Assembly: GCA_963736305.1 (NCBI GenBank)
Contig: CAVTOD010000007.1
Location: 248,001-312,000 of the forward strand
DNA: 64,000 nucleotides
Source: DASUPK01 sp963736305
GTDB taxonomy: Bacteria; Actinomycetota; Thermoleophilia; Solirubrobacterales; 70-9
Direction of reading: 5' to 3'
A model generated the notes under the pieces. That model made no database searches. It was not told the origin of the DNA and saw nothing but the letters and a program-made list of their open reading frames with translations. Within the stretch, counting starts at the first letter, position 1. Every line of letters begins with the position of its first letter. Of the stretch, positions 47,076-56,666 are shown one piece after another. The position numbers and the translations under genes were made by a program.

Positions 47076-49620
47076 CTTCGCGCTCAAGAGCCTCTGGGCT
47101 CGCAAGCTGCGGGCGCTCGGCACGATGGTGGCCGTCTTCGTCGGGGTGTCGCTGATCGCAGGCACCTACGTGATCACGGACACGATCAACAAGGCCTTCG
47201 ACGACATCTTCAGCGATTCGCTGAAGGGCACCTCGGTGGTGATCACCAACAAGCAGCCCGTTACCCAGCAGACGAACACGTCGACGAGCTTCCCCGCCGG
47301 TGTCCTGAAGCAGATCCGCGCCGTGCCCGGAGTGAAGCTCGCCGCGGGCACGATCTTCACGGGCGGAGGAATCCTGAACGGGGACCAGGAGGTCGGCACG
47401 CAGTTCGCTCCCAAGTTCATCTCGGCCGTGCTGCCGTCGCAGATCGAGACCCTGAAGACCGTCGAGGGTCACCGGCCGACCAACTCCCATGAGGCCTCGC
47501 TGGACAAGGCCGCGGCCGACAACGCCGGCCTGTCCGTCGGCGACCCGATCCGGATCGCCGGCGAGCGCCGCGTTCGCACCTACCGCCTCGTGGGTCTGAC
47601 GGAGCTCGGCGGCACCTCTTTCGGGGGCGCCAGCATCGCCCAGCTCACTCTGCCCGAGGCGCAGTTCATCACCGGCAACGTCGGGCGCTTCAACCAGATC
47701 TCGGTGGGGATCAACCCGGACGTCTCGTCGGACGAGTTGAAGGCCCGGATCGAGCGCGTGATCCCTCCGACGCTGCGGGTTGAGACCGCTGAGCAGAACG
47801 CCAACCGCTCCTCCAACGAGATCCACGACGCGCTCAGCTTCCTGCCGATCTTCCTCGGCGTGTTCGCGGCCGTGGCCCTGATCGTCGGGGCGTTCGTCAT
47901 CTTCAACACCTTCTCGATCACCGTCTCCCAGCGAATTCGCGAGTACGGGCTGCTCCGGACGCTCGGGGCCTCTCGCAGGCAGGTCCTCGCCTCCGTCTTC
48001 GTCGAGGCGGCGCTGATCGGCCTGTTCGGCGCGGTCCTGGGCGTGATCGGGGGGCTGCTGTTCGCGAAGGGCATCGAGTCGCTGTTCAACGCGCTCGGCA
48101 TCGGCCTGCCGACCACCGCCCTGGTGGTCGCCGGCCGGACGGTGATCATCTCCGTCGTGATCGGCATCGCCGTGACCCTGGTCGCGGTGCTCAACCCCGC
48201 TCTGCGCTCGACGCGCGTCCCGCCGATCGCCGCGATGCAGAACATCGACCTCACCGCGAGCCGCAGCCGCTCGCTCGTCACCGTGGCGATCGCCTGGCTG
48301 CTGATGCTGGGCGGGGTCGTCCTCGTTCTGGTCGGGTTGTTCGCAAATCAGGCGACCGGGGATGCGGCGCTGATGCTGGGTGGAGGTGCCGCGCTGGTGT
48401 TGTTCGGCGTATCCCTCTACAGCCCGCGACTGGTGCGGCCGCTGGCCGGGACGATCGGTGCGCCCCTCGAGAAGCTGCGCGGGTTGACTGGCAGGCTCGC
48501 CCGCGAGAACTCGCAGCGGAACCCCTCCCGAACCGCCGCGACCGCCGCGGCGCTGATGATCGGCCTGGCCCTGGTCTCGTTCGTGACGGTCTTTGCCGCC
48601 GGGCTCAAGGCCTCGATCGCCGACGCGATCGACAACAGCTTCCAGGGCGAGCTCGAGGTCCAGAACACCAATGGCTTCGACCCGATCCCGACCGCGGCGG
48701 CGGCCGCCGTCCGCAACGTGCCCGGAGTGGGGACTGTCTCGACGCTGCAGTCGAGTCAGATCAAGATCAACGGCCTTGGGGCCAAGCCCCGGGTCACAGG
48801 GCTCGACCCGGCCACGGCATCTCAGGTACTGAAGATCGATTTCCAGGGCGACACCACCGAGCAGTCCTTCCGGAGCCTGGCCGGGTCGGAGGCGATCGTC
48901 GATAAGGACTTCGCCGACAACAACAATCTCGAGGTCGGGGATGAGATCCACGCGCTGGGACAGACCGGCAGGCGGTCGACCTTCCGGATCGTCGGAGAGT
49001 TCAAGGACAACGCCGATCTGCTCGGCGCCATGGTCGTGAACCAGGCGGTGATGGCGCGGGACTTTGCGGTGACCCAGGACACCTTCGACTTCATCAAGCT
49101 CGCGCCGGGCGCGAATGCGGCGGTGGTGCAGGAGCGCATCGACGGGCTGCTCGGCCGGAATTTCCCGACCGCCGAGGTGATGAACCAGCAGGAGCTCAAG
49201 CAGAACCAGGAGGACCAGATCAATCCGCTGCTCGGGCTCGTCTACGCGCTGCTGTCACTGGCGATCATCGTCAGCCTGTTCGGGATCGCCAACACGCTGG
49301 CGCTCTCCATCTACGAGCGCACCCGCGAGCTCGGCATGCTGCGGGCGGTCGGCATGTCGCGCCGCCAGGTGCGGCGGCTGATCCGCTACGAGTCGGTGAT
49401 CACGGCGCTGATCGGCGCCGTGCTCGGGATGGTGCTCGGGCTGATCTTCGCCGCGCTCATGTCGGTGCCGCTCAAGGACCAGGGGTTCGTACTCAGCTAT
49501 CCGGTCGGCCAGCTGGTCATCATCCTGGTCGTCGCCGCCCTTGCGGGAGTGGTCGCGGCGATCGCCCCGGCGCGCCGCGCGGCCCGGCTCGACGTGCTCG
49601 AAGCGCTGGCGTACGAGTAG
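47068..49620 (+). CDS. FtsX-like ABC transporter permease (two repeated halves)
   Basis: The 850-residue protein has an N-terminal helix, a large external domain (about 45-255), three helices with FtsX motif (ALIVGAFVIFNTFSITVSQR, EYGLLRTLGASRRQVLASVF), a repeated external domain and a second FtsX set (LFGIANTLALSIYERTRELG, MLRAVGMSRRQVRRLIRYES). This is the usual architecture of actinobacterial MacB-type exporters. The TTG at 47068 lies inside the ATPase gene's 3' end, indicating coupling. The substrate is unknown. Confidence 0.92.
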   Translation: MASFALKSLWARKLRALGTMVAVFVGVSLIAGTYVITDTINKAFDDIFSDSLKGTSVVITNKQPVTQQTNTSTSFPAGVLKQIRAVPGVKLAAGTIFTGGGILNGDQEVGTQFAPKFISAVLPSQIETLKTVEGHRPTNSHEASLDKAAADNAGLSVGDPIRIAGERRVRTYRLVGLTELGGTSFGGASIAQLTLPEAQFITGNVGRFNQISVGINPDVSSDELKARIERVIPPTLRVETAEQNANRSSNEIHDALSFLPIFLGVFAAVALIVGAFVIFNTFSITVSQRIREYGLLRTLGASRRQVLASVFVEAALIGLFGAVLGVIGGLLFAKGIESLFNALGIGLPTTALVVAGRTVIISVVIGIAVTLVAVLNPALRSTRVPPIAAMQNIDLTASRSRSLVTVAIAWLLMLGGVVLVLVGLFANQATGDAALMLGGGAALVLFGVSLYSPRLVRPLAGTIGAPLEKLRGLTGRLARENSQRNPSRTAATAAALMIGLALVSFVTVFAAGLKASIADAIDNSFQGELEVQNTNGFDPIPTAAAAAVRNVPGVGTVSTLQSSQIKINGLGAKPRVTGLDPATASQVLKIDFQGDTTEQSFRSLAGSEAIVDKDFADNNNLEVGDEIHALGQTGRRSTFRIVGEFKDNADLLGAMVVNQAVMARDFAVTQDTFDFIKLAPGANAAVVQERIDGLLGRNFPTAEVMNQQELKQNQEDQINPLLGLVYALLSLAIIVSLFGIANTLALSIYERTRELGMLRAVGMSRRQVRRLIRYESVITALIGAVLGMVLGLIFAALMSVPLKDQGFVLSYPVGQLVIILVVAALAGVVAAIAPARRAARLDVLEALAYE

Positions 49621-49652
49621 CCCGGTGCATCCGGCCCATTAGTCTCGGAGCG

Positions 49653-50168
49653 ATGAACGATCGGATCAGCGGCGATCAGCTGCGAGAGGTGCAGCGGCCG
49701 ATCAAGGACCGCTACGCAGAGGACTCCGGGGCGGCGCAGATCACCCTAGAGGCGGACGGCGATCTGGACGAGGAGATCGCCTGCTCGGTCCAGACCGGCC
49801 GAGCAATCGTCAAGGCCGGACTCCATCCGGGGACCGGTGGCGACGGCACCCTCGCCTGTTCCGGCGACATGTTGCTCCAGGCTCTGGTCGCCTGCGCCGG
49901 CGTGACGATGCGATCGGTCGCGACCTCGATGGGGCTCGAGGTGAGCGGCACGGTGCACGCCGAGGGAGACCTCGACTGGCGCGGCACCCTCGCGGTCGAC
50001 AAGAAGGCCCCTGTCGGCTTCAAGGACATCCGCCTGCGCTTCGAGCTGGAGAGCGACGCGAGCGATGAGGAGTTGGCGACGCTGCAGCGCCTGACCGAGC
50101 GCTACTGCATCGTCTTCCAGACCCTGGCGGCGAGCCCGGCACTCGCGGTTTCGCTCGAGCGGCGCTGA
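49653..50168 (+). CDS. OsmC-family peroxiredoxin-like protein
   Basis: The 171-residue protein contains GGDGTLACSGDMLLQALVAC and LTERYCIVFQTLAASPALAV. Cys residues in SGDMLLQALVAC and ERYCIV sit at the places of the OsmC catalytic pair (GxCxx...YC). OsmC proteins reduce organic hydroperoxides. TAGTCT lies seven bases before the ATG (leaderless layout). The stop overlaps the next start (TGATG). Confidence 0.85.
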   Translation: MNDRISGDQLREVQRPIKDRYAEDSGAAQITLEADGDLDEEIACSVQTGRAIVKAGLHPGTGGDGTLACSGDMLLQALVACAGVTMRSVATSMGLEVSGTVHAEGDLDWRGTLAVDKKAPVGFKDIRLRFELESDASDEELATLQRLTERYCIVFQTLAASPALAVSLERR

Positions 50169-50554
50169 TGGCGACGGAGGCGACCGAGGCGGATGTCCGC
50201 GGCTTCTCGCTGGTCTCCGCCGCGGGGAGGATCGCAATCGGGCTCGGAATGCTGGTGGCCCCGGAACCCGCGCTGCGAGCACTCGGCTTCTCCGAGGTGA
50301 ACGCCGGGACCGTCGCGGTGGCGCGCATCGCCGGCATCAGGGATCTCGTGCTGGGTGGGCTCACGCTCGCCGTCATCGATGACCGGGACCGGTTGCGAGT
50401 GGCGACGATCGGGAACGCGACGGCGGACGCGGGCGATTCGCTCGCCTTCGCCATGGCGGTCCGAGCGGAGGAGCGAACCGCCGGCCTGCGCGGGGTCGCG
50501 ACGGCGCTGCCCGCCACGCTGGCCGGCATCTGGGTGGCTTGGCGTCTGAGCTGA
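50168..50554 (+). CDS. Small membrane protein, DUF4267-like
   Basis: The 128-residue protein has four hydrophobic segments: AGRIAIGLGMLVAPEPALRA, VAVARIAGIRDLVLGGLTLA, ADAGDSLAFAMAVRA and ALPATLAGIWVAWRLS. The repeated Arg/Asp between helices resembles DUF4267-type proteins. Its function is unknown. It overlaps the OsmC stop and the next gene's start, so the three genes are probably one operon. Confidence 0.7.
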   Translation: MATEATEADVRGFSLVSAAGRIAIGLGMLVAPEPALRALGFSEVNAGTVAVARIAGIRDLVLGGLTLAVIDDRDRLRVATIGNATADAGDSLAFAMAVRAEERTAGLRGVATALPATLAGIWVAWRLS

Positions 50555-50835
50555 GCTCCCCGCGTGCGAGGTTCGTCCTCGATCGGATCCGTCGCGTCCC
50601 GCCCGGATTCGTCACCACCTACGGCGATCTCTGTCCAGAGGCGCCGCGCTTCGCGGGCTACGTGCTGTCCGCCTGTGACGACCCCGGCGTCCCCTGGCAG
50701 CGGATCGTCAGGTCGGATGGCTCCCTCGCTAAGGGCGAGCGGCAGCGCCACCTGCTCGAGGCCGAGGGCGTGCCTTTCCGCGGCGCTCGCGTGGACATGG
50801 ACGTCGCGTGGGTGCCGGGCGATGATCTCGACTGA
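50539..50835 (+). CDS. Alkyltransferase-like (ATL) DNA-repair protein
   Basis: The 98-residue product has the MGMT DNA-binding fold: FVLDRIRRVPPGFVTTYGDL and FAGYVLSACDDPG, followed by VPWQRIVRSDGSLAKGERQR. MGMT enzymes have PCHR here with the alkyl-accepting Cys; this protein has PWQR, the ATL pattern. ATL proteins bind O6-alkylguanine and recruit nucleotide excision repair without repairing the base. The TTG at 50539 overlaps the upstream gene by 16 bp. Confidence 0.85.
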   Translation: MASELSSPRARFVLDRIRRVPPGFVTTYGDLCPEAPRFAGYVLSACDDPGVPWQRIVRSDGSLAKGERQRHLLEAEGVPFRGARVDMDVAWVPGDDLD

Positions 50836-50897
50836 CCGCCTTCGCCCACGGGAAGGAGGGCGCCGCCCGGGGCGGAACTGGAACGCGGAGCCGCACG

Positions 50898-51878
50898 ATG
50901 ATCATCGATTGCGCCCACTACAAGGACGGCGCGCGCCAGCAGGAGGACGCGCTCACGCCGGAGCAGGCCGCCGATCGCGCGCGGGACGCCGGCGAGGGCG
51001 AATTCGTCTGGATCGGGATCCACGAGCCCGAACCCGGTGACATGGAGAGGCTGGCGAAGCTCTTCGACCTCCACGAGCTCGCGGTCGAAGACGCGCAGAT
51101 GGCCCACCAGCGTCCCAAGATCGAGGACTACGACGAGGCCTTCTTCATCGTCCTGCGCACCGGCCACTACCACGAGGACCGCGAGGAGGTCCATTTCGGC
51201 GAGATCCACATCTTCGCCGGCGCCAGCTACGTGATCACGGTGCGACACGGACCGGGCAGCGAGCTCGCCTCCGCCCGCCAGCGGCTCGAGGCGCGGCCGG
51301 ACCTGCTGCGACTTGGTGCCGCCTCGGCGGTGTGGGCCATCATCGACAAGGTCGTCGACGACTACCTGCCGGTCGTCGATTCGATCGAGGACGACATCGA
51401 GGAGGTAGAGAAGGACGTCTTCGACGACGACATCCCTGCGCCCACCGCGCGGATCTACCACCTGAAGCGCGAGGTGATCGAGTTCCACCGGGCCGTCTGG
51501 CCGCTGCTCAGTCCTCTGGGGACGCTGGAGCAGGGCGGCTTCGAGCGCGTCCCGGAGGAACTGCGGAGGTTCTTCCGCGACGTCGCCGACCACGCCCGCC
51601 GCGTCGACGAGCAGGTCTCCTCTCAGCGCGAATTGCTGACCAGCGTCCTCGAGGCGAACCTCGCCCTGGTCAGCGTGAACCAGAACGAGGTGATCAAGAG
51701 GATCTCGTCGATCGCCGGGATCATCGCCGTCCCGACCTTCATCGCCTCCGTCTACGGCATGAACTTCGACCACATGCCGGAGCTCCACTGGCGCTTCGGA
51801 TATCCGCTGGCGATCCTGCTGATGGCGCTCTGCGTCGCGGCGCTCGTGGCGTTCTTCAGGAGGATCGACTGGCTCTAA
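50898..51878 (+). CDS. corA: CorA-family magnesium/divalent cation transporter
   Basis: The 326-residue protein has the long cytoplasmic funnel (FVWIGIHEPEPGDMERLAKL, HELAVEDAQMAHQRPKIEDY) and two C-terminal helices. The first ends with SVYGMNFDHMPE, the GMN motif that forms the pore mouth. The last helix ends in FFRRIDWL, basic as usual. It makes a pentameric Mg2+ channel in known cases. The ATG at 50898 lies 11 bp after GGAACGCGGAG. Confidence 0.93.
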   Translation: MIIDCAHYKDGARQQEDALTPEQAADRARDAGEGEFVWIGIHEPEPGDMERLAKLFDLHELAVEDAQMAHQRPKIEDYDEAFFIVLRTGHYHEDREEVHFGEIHIFAGASYVITVRHGPGSELASARQRLEARPDLLRLGAASAVWAIIDKVVDDYLPVVDSIEDDIEEVEKDVFDDDIPAPTARIYHLKREVIEFHRAVWPLLSPLGTLEQGGFERVPEELRRFFRDVADHARRVDEQVSSQRELLTSVLEANLALVSVNQNEVIKRISSIAGIIAVPTFIASVYGMNFDHMPELHWRFGYPLAILLMALCVAALVAFFRRIDWL

Positions 51879-51888
51879 CCTGGGTCTT

Positions 51889-52791
51889 GTGACGCCGCCC
51901 CTCGCGCACGCCGTCGGCGGTCCGGTCTTCGAGCCGCTCCAAGCCGCGGGGCTGACCCTGGTCGCCACGGCCTACTCGCTGCGCCTCATCACCCTCTCCC
52001 GGGAGAAACGCCCGGTTCCCGGCTGGAGGGTCGCCTGCTTCGCGGGCGGCCTCGGGCTGATTGCGGTGGCATTCATCTCGCCGCTCGGCAGGCTGGACGA
52101 CGAGCTCGTACTCGCCCACATGGGCCAGCACCTGCTGTTGGGCGACCTCGGCCCACTGCTGATCGTGCTGGGCCTGACCGGCCCGCTGCTTCAACCGCTG
52201 CTCGCAAACAGCTGGCTCGGCTGGCTTCGCCACCTGGCACATCCGCTCGTCGCCCTGCCCCTCTGGGCGGCTGATCTCTTCATCTGGCACATCCCGGTCC
52301 TCTACCAGGCGGCGAGCGACCACGGCGGGATCCATGCCCTTCAGCACACTTGCTTCATCGGCTTCGGCGTCCTGATGTGGATGCCGCTGTTCGGCCCGCT
52401 GCCCCAGCCGAAGTGGTTCAGCATCCCGGCGAAGATCGGCTACCTGATCGGCGTCAGGCTGACCGGGACGGTGCTCGCCAATGTCTTCATGTGGTCGAGC
52501 AGCGTCTTCTATCCGCACTACGCCTCCGGCGAGGCGAGCTGGCACATCGACGCACTCACCGACCAGAGCATCGCCGGAGTGATGATGATGATCGAGGGCG
52601 GGTTCGTCACGCTCGGCGTGCTCGCCTGGCTCTTCCTCCAGTGGGCGCAGCAGGACACCGAGCGCCAGCGGCTGATGGACCTCGCCGACTCGCGCGGGGT
52701 CCCTCTCACCGACGCCCGAGCGGCCCGGGCGGCCGCCGCCGGGCAGGGCGGCCGGCTGGAGGAGCGCATTAAGACCGAGGGATCGAGCTGA
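51889..52791 (+). CDS. CtaG/caa3-type cytochrome c oxidase assembly factor
   Basis: The 300-residue protein has seven helices with family His residues: LAHMGQHLLLGDLGPLLIVL, LFIWHIPVLYQAASDHGGIH, ALQHTCFIGFGVLMWMP. The caa3_CtaG family helps insert copper into cytochrome oxidase in Gram-positive bacteria. The C-terminal tail is charged and helical. The GTG start at 51889 lies 10 bp after the CorA stop, so co-transcription is likely. Confidence 0.88.
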   Translation: MTPPLAHAVGGPVFEPLQAAGLTLVATAYSLRLITLSREKRPVPGWRVACFAGGLGLIAVAFISPLGRLDDELVLAHMGQHLLLGDLGPLLIVLGLTGPLLQPLLANSWLGWLRHLAHPLVALPLWAADLFIWHIPVLYQAASDHGGIHALQHTCFIGFGVLMWMPLFGPLPQPKWFSIPAKIGYLIGVRLTGTVLANVFMWSSSVFYPHYASGEASWHIDALTDQSIAGVMMMIEGGFVTLGVLAWLFLQWAQQDTERQRLMDLADSRGVPLTDARAARAAAAGQGGRLEERIKTEGSS

Positions 52792-52942
52792 CGCGCTGCC
52801 AGGCCCGCCGGGCTCCGTAGAGGCCGAGCGCGGCGAGCGAGAGACCGAGATCGATCGAGAAGGACGCGAGCCGTCCGGGTGCGCCGGTGTACAGCCAGGC
52901 GCCGAGTCGCTCGCGACGCGTGGTGTCTAAGGTCTGCTCCAT
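52769..52942 (-). CDS. Small membrane protein head-to-head with tig
   Basis: A 57-residue frame reads MEQTLDTTRRERLGAWLYTG, then APGRLASFSIDLGLSLAALG and LYGARRAWQRVSS. It has one hydrophobic helix flanked by basic residues. Its ATG and the trigger factor ATG share the palindrome CATG (52940-52943), so both genes would have to be leaderless and divergent. It fills the whole 150-bp gap. The composition supports a real protein, but the start is unusual. Confidence 0.45.
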   Translation of the reverse strand: MEQTLDTTRRERLGAWLYTGAPGRLASFSIDLGLSLAALGLYGARRAWQRVSSIPRS

Positions 52943-54332
52943 GGAGACGACCGTAAACGAGCTTCCCGACTCGCGGGTTCGCGTCGACGTCGACGTCGAC
53001 CCCAAGGACGTCGAGGGCAGCATCACGAAGACCGCGCGCCAGCTCGGCGAGGACATGAAGATGCCCGGATTCCGCAAGGGCAAGGTCCCGCCCGAGATGG
53101 TGGTCCAGCGTCTCGGCCGCGAGACGGTCCTCACCCAGGCGCTCGAGGCCTCCCTCGGCGACTGGTACGAGCGAGCGATGCTCGAGTCCGGGATCAATCC
53201 GGTGGGCGACCCGAAGCTCGATCTCTCCGATCTGCCCGACGAGGGCAAGCCGCTTCGCTTCTCGATCGAGGTCGCCGTGCGGCCGGGCGCCGAACTCGGC
53301 GAGTACAAGGGCCTCGAGGTCGGTCGCGACGAGCCGGAGGTTCCGGCGGACGCCGTCGAAGGGGAGCTGAAGAGACTGCAGGAGGGCTTCGCCAGCCTCA
53401 ACCCGGTGGACCGTGAGGCGAAGGAGGGCGACGCCGTCCTGATCGACTACGAGGGCAAGATCGATGGCGACCCCTTCGATGGCGGTACGGCCAAGGACTA
53501 TCTGCTCGAGCTGGGAGAGGGCCGCGTCCTACCGGAGCTGGAGCAGGCCCTGATCGGTGCGAAGCCAGGCGATGACCGCAAGACGACCGTGCCGTTCCCG
53601 GACGACTATCCCGCCGAGGAGGTCGCCGGCAAGACCGCCGAGTTCGACGTCACGGTCAAGGAGGTTCGCGAGAAGGAGCTTCCCGAGCTCGACGACGACT
53701 TCGCCGCCGAGGCCTCCGAGTTCGACACGCTCGCTGAGCTCCGCGATCACATCTCCGGCCAGATCGAGGGCATCCTCGACGGCCAGATCGCCGAGCGCTT
53801 CCGCGAGGCCGCCCTGGACGCGGCAGTCGCCAATGCGAAGGTCGAGCTACCGGAGCCGGTCGTCGATGCGAGGGCCGCCGAGATGTGGCGCCGCGTCGAG
53901 CGCCAGCTGCAGCAGCAGGGCATGGAGCCCGACGCCTACCTTCAGATGCAGGGGAAAACCCGTGAGGAGATGGTCCAGCAGGCCCGTCCCGAAGCCGAGC
54001 AGGCATTGAAACGCGAGGCCGTCCTGGAGGCGGTCGCCAAGGCGGAGGGCGTCGAGATCACCGAGGAGGACATGCTGGAGGCGCTGCAGGTTCCGCCGGG
54101 CCACGAGGACCACGGACACCCCGAGCCGGCTGACGCCCTCAAGGACATCCGGGAGTCGGGCCGCGAGGAGCTCCTCAAGCAGGACCTCCGGATGCGCCGC
54201 GCGCTCGAGCTGGTCGCCGAGGAGGCGAAGCCGATCCCGCTGGAGCAGGCGAAGGCCCGCGAGGAGATCTGGACGCCGGAGAAGGAAGCTGAGGAGGAGA
54301 AGGGCGCCCTCTGGACGCCCGGCTCCGACTAG
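52941..54332 (+). CDS. tig: Trigger factor
   Basis: The 463-residue protein has the ribosome-binding N-domain with MPGFRKGKVPPEMVVQRLGR (GFRxGxxP signature) and a FKBP-like middle domain (DAVLIDYEGKIDGDPFDGGT, LPELEQALIGAKPGDDRKTT). The long helical C-domain is followed by an acidic tail. It is a ribosome-associated folding chaperone. TAAGGT lies seven bases before the ATG, a leaderless layout. clpP and clpX follow within 6 kb, as is common. Confidence 0.95.
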   Translation: METTVNELPDSRVRVDVDVDPKDVEGSITKTARQLGEDMKMPGFRKGKVPPEMVVQRLGRETVLTQALEASLGDWYERAMLESGINPVGDPKLDLSDLPDEGKPLRFSIEVAVRPGAELGEYKGLEVGRDEPEVPADAVEGELKRLQEGFASLNPVDREAKEGDAVLIDYEGKIDGDPFDGGTAKDYLLELGEGRVLPELEQALIGAKPGDDRKTTVPFPDDYPAEEVAGKTAEFDVTVKEVREKELPELDDDFAAEASEFDTLAELRDHISGQIEGILDGQIAERFREAALDAAVANAKVELPEPVVDARAAEMWRRVERQLQQQGMEPDAYLQMQGKTREEMVQQARPEAEQALKREAVLEAVAKAEGVEITEEDMLEALQVPPGHEDHGHPEPADALKDIRESGREELLKQDLRMRRALELVAEEAKPIPLEQAKAREEIWTPEKEAEEEKGALWTPGSD

Positions 54333-54343
54333 CCGCGCCATAA

Positions 54344-54542
54344 GTGGCATCGATCCGCAAGGAGATCCAGATCGAGGCGCCACCCGAGAAGGTCTGGGAC
54401 GCGGTGCGGGACCTCGGAGCACTGCACGAGCGCCTCGTCCCGGGTTTCGTAACTGACCGATGACGAGGTGGTGGCCGCCACGGACGAGGCGATGAAGACC
54501 GGGGTAGGCGTCGCCAAGCAGACCCTCGAGGTGGCGGACTAG
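54344..54542 (+). pseudogene. SRPBCC-family protein, internally deleted
   Basis: A GTG frame reads ASIRKEIQIEAPPEKVWDAV and RDLGALHERLVPGFVTD, then stops. One frame over, DDEVVAATDEAMKTGVGVAK and QTLEVAD follow to the TAG at 54540. These are the two ends of a polyketide-cyclase/SRPBCC protein with about 80 codons missing. Confidence 0.65.
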
Positions 54543-54550
54543 AACTCGGG

Positions 54551-54593
54551 CTCTCCTGCCTAGGTGTTCACATGGAACACCAGACCAGGAGAG
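54551..54593. terminator. Nested hairpin between convergent genes
   Basis: CTCTCCTG ... CAGGAGAG encloses GGTGTTC(ACATG)GAACACC. The structure lies in the gap between the SRPBCC remnant and the DUF488 gene and can serve both directions. AGTCTTAG follows rather than a T run. Confidence 0.6.
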
Positions 54594-54595
54594 TC

Positions 54596-55141
54596 TTAGA
54601 TCCCGAGCGAGATCTGCTGGGGCGGATAGGTGACCACGCCGTTCTCGACGACGGCGAAGTCCGTCAGCTCGTGCGGCGTCAGCGATCCGGTCGGGCCGAG
54701 GTGAAGGACGCGCCAGCCGCGCACCGTCAGGGCGTCCGAGAGCAGGCGGCGGTGGCAGCGGGTCCAGTCGCCCTCGGCGCACATCACGGCGGTGCGGCGC
54801 TCCCGGGCCAGGTCCTCGAGCATCCCGAGGCCCGCCTCGAACTGCTCGCTCGCCATGTGGTCCGCATAGCCGCGGAAGGCCTCGACCTCCCAGCCCTGGT
54901 TCACCGAGTCCGCGGCCGGCACCCGGTGGCCGCCGAGGTCCGCGCCCAGAGGCGCGTAGCCGATCCCGGCCGCCTTCATCGTCCCGGCGAGCGCCGAGCG
55001 GTTGAAGTGCGGATAGCGGGAGTGGGGGTTGGCTCGCACGTCCGCCACAAGCTCGACGCCGGCGCCGCGCAGCAGCTCGAGGAAGTCCTGCTCGTCGTGA
55101 TTGGAGTGCCCGACGGTGAGGATCTCGGTGTCAGATGCCAC
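54596..55141 (-). CDS. DUF488 family protein
   Basis: The 181-residue protein begins EILTVGHSNHDEQDFLELLR and contains VADVRANPHSRYPHFNRSAL, GYAPLGADLGGHR and AVMCAEGDWTRCHRRLLSDA. These are the DUF488 signatures, including the conserved CAE...CHR block. The function of DUF488 is not established. It is divergent from clpP with 55 bp between starts. Confidence 0.88.
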   Translation of the reverse strand: MASDTEILTVGHSNHDEQDFLELLRGAGVELVADVRANPHSRYPHFNRSALAGTMKAAGIGYAPLGADLGGHRVPAADSVNQGWEVEAFRGYADHMASEQFEAGLGMLEDLARERRTAVMCAEGDWTRCHRRLLSDALTVRGWRVLHLGPTGSLTPHELTDFAVVENGVVTYPPQQISLGI

Positions 55142-55196
55142 TTGGCGATTCTCCTCGGTCCGGCCCGCCGATGCCGCTCGCTATGCTGCCCCGCTC

Positions 55197-55781
<585 letters not shown>

Positions 55782-55802
55782 CGAGCTAGACTCGCGCGCC
55801 GC

Positions 55803-56591
55803 TTGAGGCGCCTCGCTCCACTCCTCTTCATCTTTGCCGCAGCGCTGATCGCTGCACCAGTGACGGCAGCGGACGACGCCGTCATCCAGAGGGCCTCTGT
55901 CTCTCCGGACCGGGGCTTCACGGATTCCGTCGACGGCGTTCGCATCGAGTTCCGGATCGGCGGCTCCGCGCCCGCCGACGTCACGATCAAGATCGCCGGC
56001 TCGGGCGACGAGGTCCGGCGGATCGAGGTTCCGGGCGTCCAGGCGGGCGACGAGCGGTCCGTCAAGTGGGACGGCTTGACGAACGGAGGCAGGCCTGTGG
56101 GGGACGGCACCTATCGGGTGATCGTCGCGGTCGCCGGCGGCAACGAGAAGGAGGCCGGGAGCGTCGAGCTCCACCGCCACTTCTTCCCGGTGCGCGGGCC
56201 GCACGGGAGCCGGGGCGCGGTCGGCGAGTTCGGCGCGGCCCGCAACGGGGGCCGCGTGCACAAGGGCTTCGACGTCACAGCCCGCTGCGGCACGCCGCTC
56301 GCCGCCGCCACGACGGGGATCGTCGTCAAGCGAGCCTACGACGCCCGCCTGGATGGCAACTATGTGGTGATCAGGGGCCTGGGGGAGAGGCGCAAGTACT
56401 GGTACGCCCACATGGTTCATCCGTCTCCGTTCCAGCGCGGGGAGCTCGTCCACGTCGGCCAGATCGTCGGTCACGTCGGCAAGACCGGAAACGCCAGGAC
56501 CGTCGGCTGCCACCTCCACTTCGAGATCCATGTCGGCGGCCACCCGATCGACCCGAAGCCGTACCTGCGCGCCTGGGACCGCTACAGCTAG
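55803..56591 (+). CDS. Secreted M23 peptidase with FlgD-like Ig domain
   Basis: The product is 262 residues from a TTG at 55803 with TAGACT ten bases upstream. A signal peptide (LAPLLFIFAAALIAAPVTAA) is followed by an Ig/FlgD-like domain (about 30-125: DVTIKIAGSGDEVRRIEVPG, WDGLTNGGRPVGDGTYRV). The LytM/M23 domain has HKGFDVTARCGTPL (HxxxD), YWYAHM and CHLHFEIHV (HxH). All zinc ligands and catalytic His are present. It probably cleaves peptidoglycan cross-bridges outside the cell. Confidence 0.88.
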   Translation: MRRLAPLLFIFAAALIAAPVTAADDAVIQRASVSPDRGFTDSVDGVRIEFRIGGSAPADVTIKIAGSGDEVRRIEVPGVQAGDERSVKWDGLTNGGRPVGDGTYRVIVAVAGGNEKEAGSVELHRHFFPVRGPHGSRGAVGEFGAARNGGRVHKGFDVTARCGTPLAAATTGIVVKRAYDARLDGNYVVIRGLGERRKYWYAHMVHPSPFQRGELVHVGQIVGHVGKTGNARTVGCHLHFEIHVGGHPIDPKPYLRAWDRYS

Positions 56592-56666
56592 GTCGGTCTC
56601 GGCGAGCCATGGGTCGGCCAGCTCGATCGACGACAAGGTCACCCAGGCCGTCATCGACCGCGGGCT

